Shown in pieces: positions 63,903-64,000 of a DNA stretch of 64,000 bases (positions within the stretch are counted from its first letter, which is position 1; the number at the start of each line of letters is the position of its first letter). A program made the position numbers and the translations under genes. The DNA is from Cacajao melanocephalus (lineage: Eukaryota; Chordata; Mammalia; Primates; Pitheciidae): positions 35,677-99,676 of the forward strand of contig CAUYLG010021712.1 in the NCBI GenBank assembly GCA_963573385.1, read 5' to 3'. Under the pieces are notes generated by a model. It did not search any database and was not told where the DNA came from. It worked only from the letters and a program-made list of their open reading frames with translations.

Positions 63903-64000
63903 ATGGGAAGAAACCAGTGCAAAAAGGCTGAGAACACCCGAAATCAGAATGCCTCTCCTCCTACAGTGGATCACAGCTCCTCATCAGCAAGAGAACAAGG
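63903..64000 (+). other. Start of L1 ORF1 reading frame, open to window edge
   Basis: The ATG at 63903 opens 32 codons with no stop before the window ends (MGRNQCKKAENTRNQ at the start, then Ser/Pro-rich residues). This fits the disordered N-terminus of L1 ORF1p, the RNA-binding protein of the L1 particle. The start is chosen because the leader and the Ser-Pro segment align with the known L1 ORF1 start. Given the divergence between the 5' UTR units, a disabled ORF1 further on is likely. Confidence 0.7.

Larger units (their letters stand above)
63019..64000 (+). mobile_element. Primate L1 5' end: two tandem 5' UTR units and ORF1 start
   Basis: The right edge is the 5' end of a primate L1 of an older (L1PB or old L1PA-like) type. 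Unit 1 is 63019-63419. Unit 2 begins at 63420 and runs to about 63826. Each starts with 'gatccaagatggcc' carrying the YY1-type AAGATGGCC core (63030 and 63433) that positions L1 transcription start, and each ends 'acagaaaaaacttcatcacc'. After unit 2 the sequence leads into ORF1 at 63903. This is the only CpG-dense stretch I see in the window. The rest of the L1 lies beyond the edge, so its integrity is unknown. Confidence 0.93.

Overview
The window looks like primate, probably human, nuclear DNA from a gene-poor, AT-rich region. The evidence is the repeat content: twelve Alu elements of J and S type, pieces of several L1 elements, a MADE1 fragment, MST/THE1-like and MLT1-like LTRs, and many old L2 and MIR copies. 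I found no protein-coding gene, exon set, tRNA, rRNA, CRISPR array or operon. Open frames are short, lack codon structure, and mostly lie across repeats or simple sequence. Family names come from pattern recognition, not a database search, so subfamily labels are tentative.

Layout. 1-8,500: L2, MIR and three Alus (one has three arms instead of two), then an MLT1-like LTR, a shortened MST/THE1-like LTR and an antisense L1 piece. 8,500-15,900: mostly unassigned, with TA, GATA and purine-rich tracts, one antisense MLT1 LTR and an L2 with a MIR in it. 15,900-23,600: a cluster of five Alus, one inside an L1ME-like 3' end, plus a hAT-type element and MIRs. 24,500-26,100: antisense and sense L1 pieces meeting near a CA repeat. 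27,400-33,100: L2 copies (one with a MADE1 half-element), a sixth antisense Alu at 27,642, an old LTR, and a GC-richer LTR-like block with CCAAT and TATA-like motifs. 34,000-39,300: a long pyrimidine tract, MLT1-like LTRs, an Alu, and a 5'-truncated primate L1 with target-site duplications. 40,700-54,900: a compound microsatellite, L2, hAT and MIR copies, an L2 split by an MLT1-like LTR and an AT-rich array, an ERVL-like remnant, and a group of short palindromes. 57,000-62,500: LTRs, an Alu, a tail-to-tail MIR pair, MER5A and hAT elements, and an L1MB-like 3' end. 63,020-64,000: the 5' end of a primate L1, whose roughly 400-base 5' UTR is present twice in tandem and is followed by the start of ORF1, which runs off the window.

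No genes act together here. The functional elements one can argue for are promoters carried by mobile elements: the doubled L1 5' UTR at the right edge and the LTR-like block near 32,000. I see no undescribed biological system. The most unusual points are the doubled L1 5' UTR, the 101-base stretch in it where both copies are identical, and the three-arm Alu.
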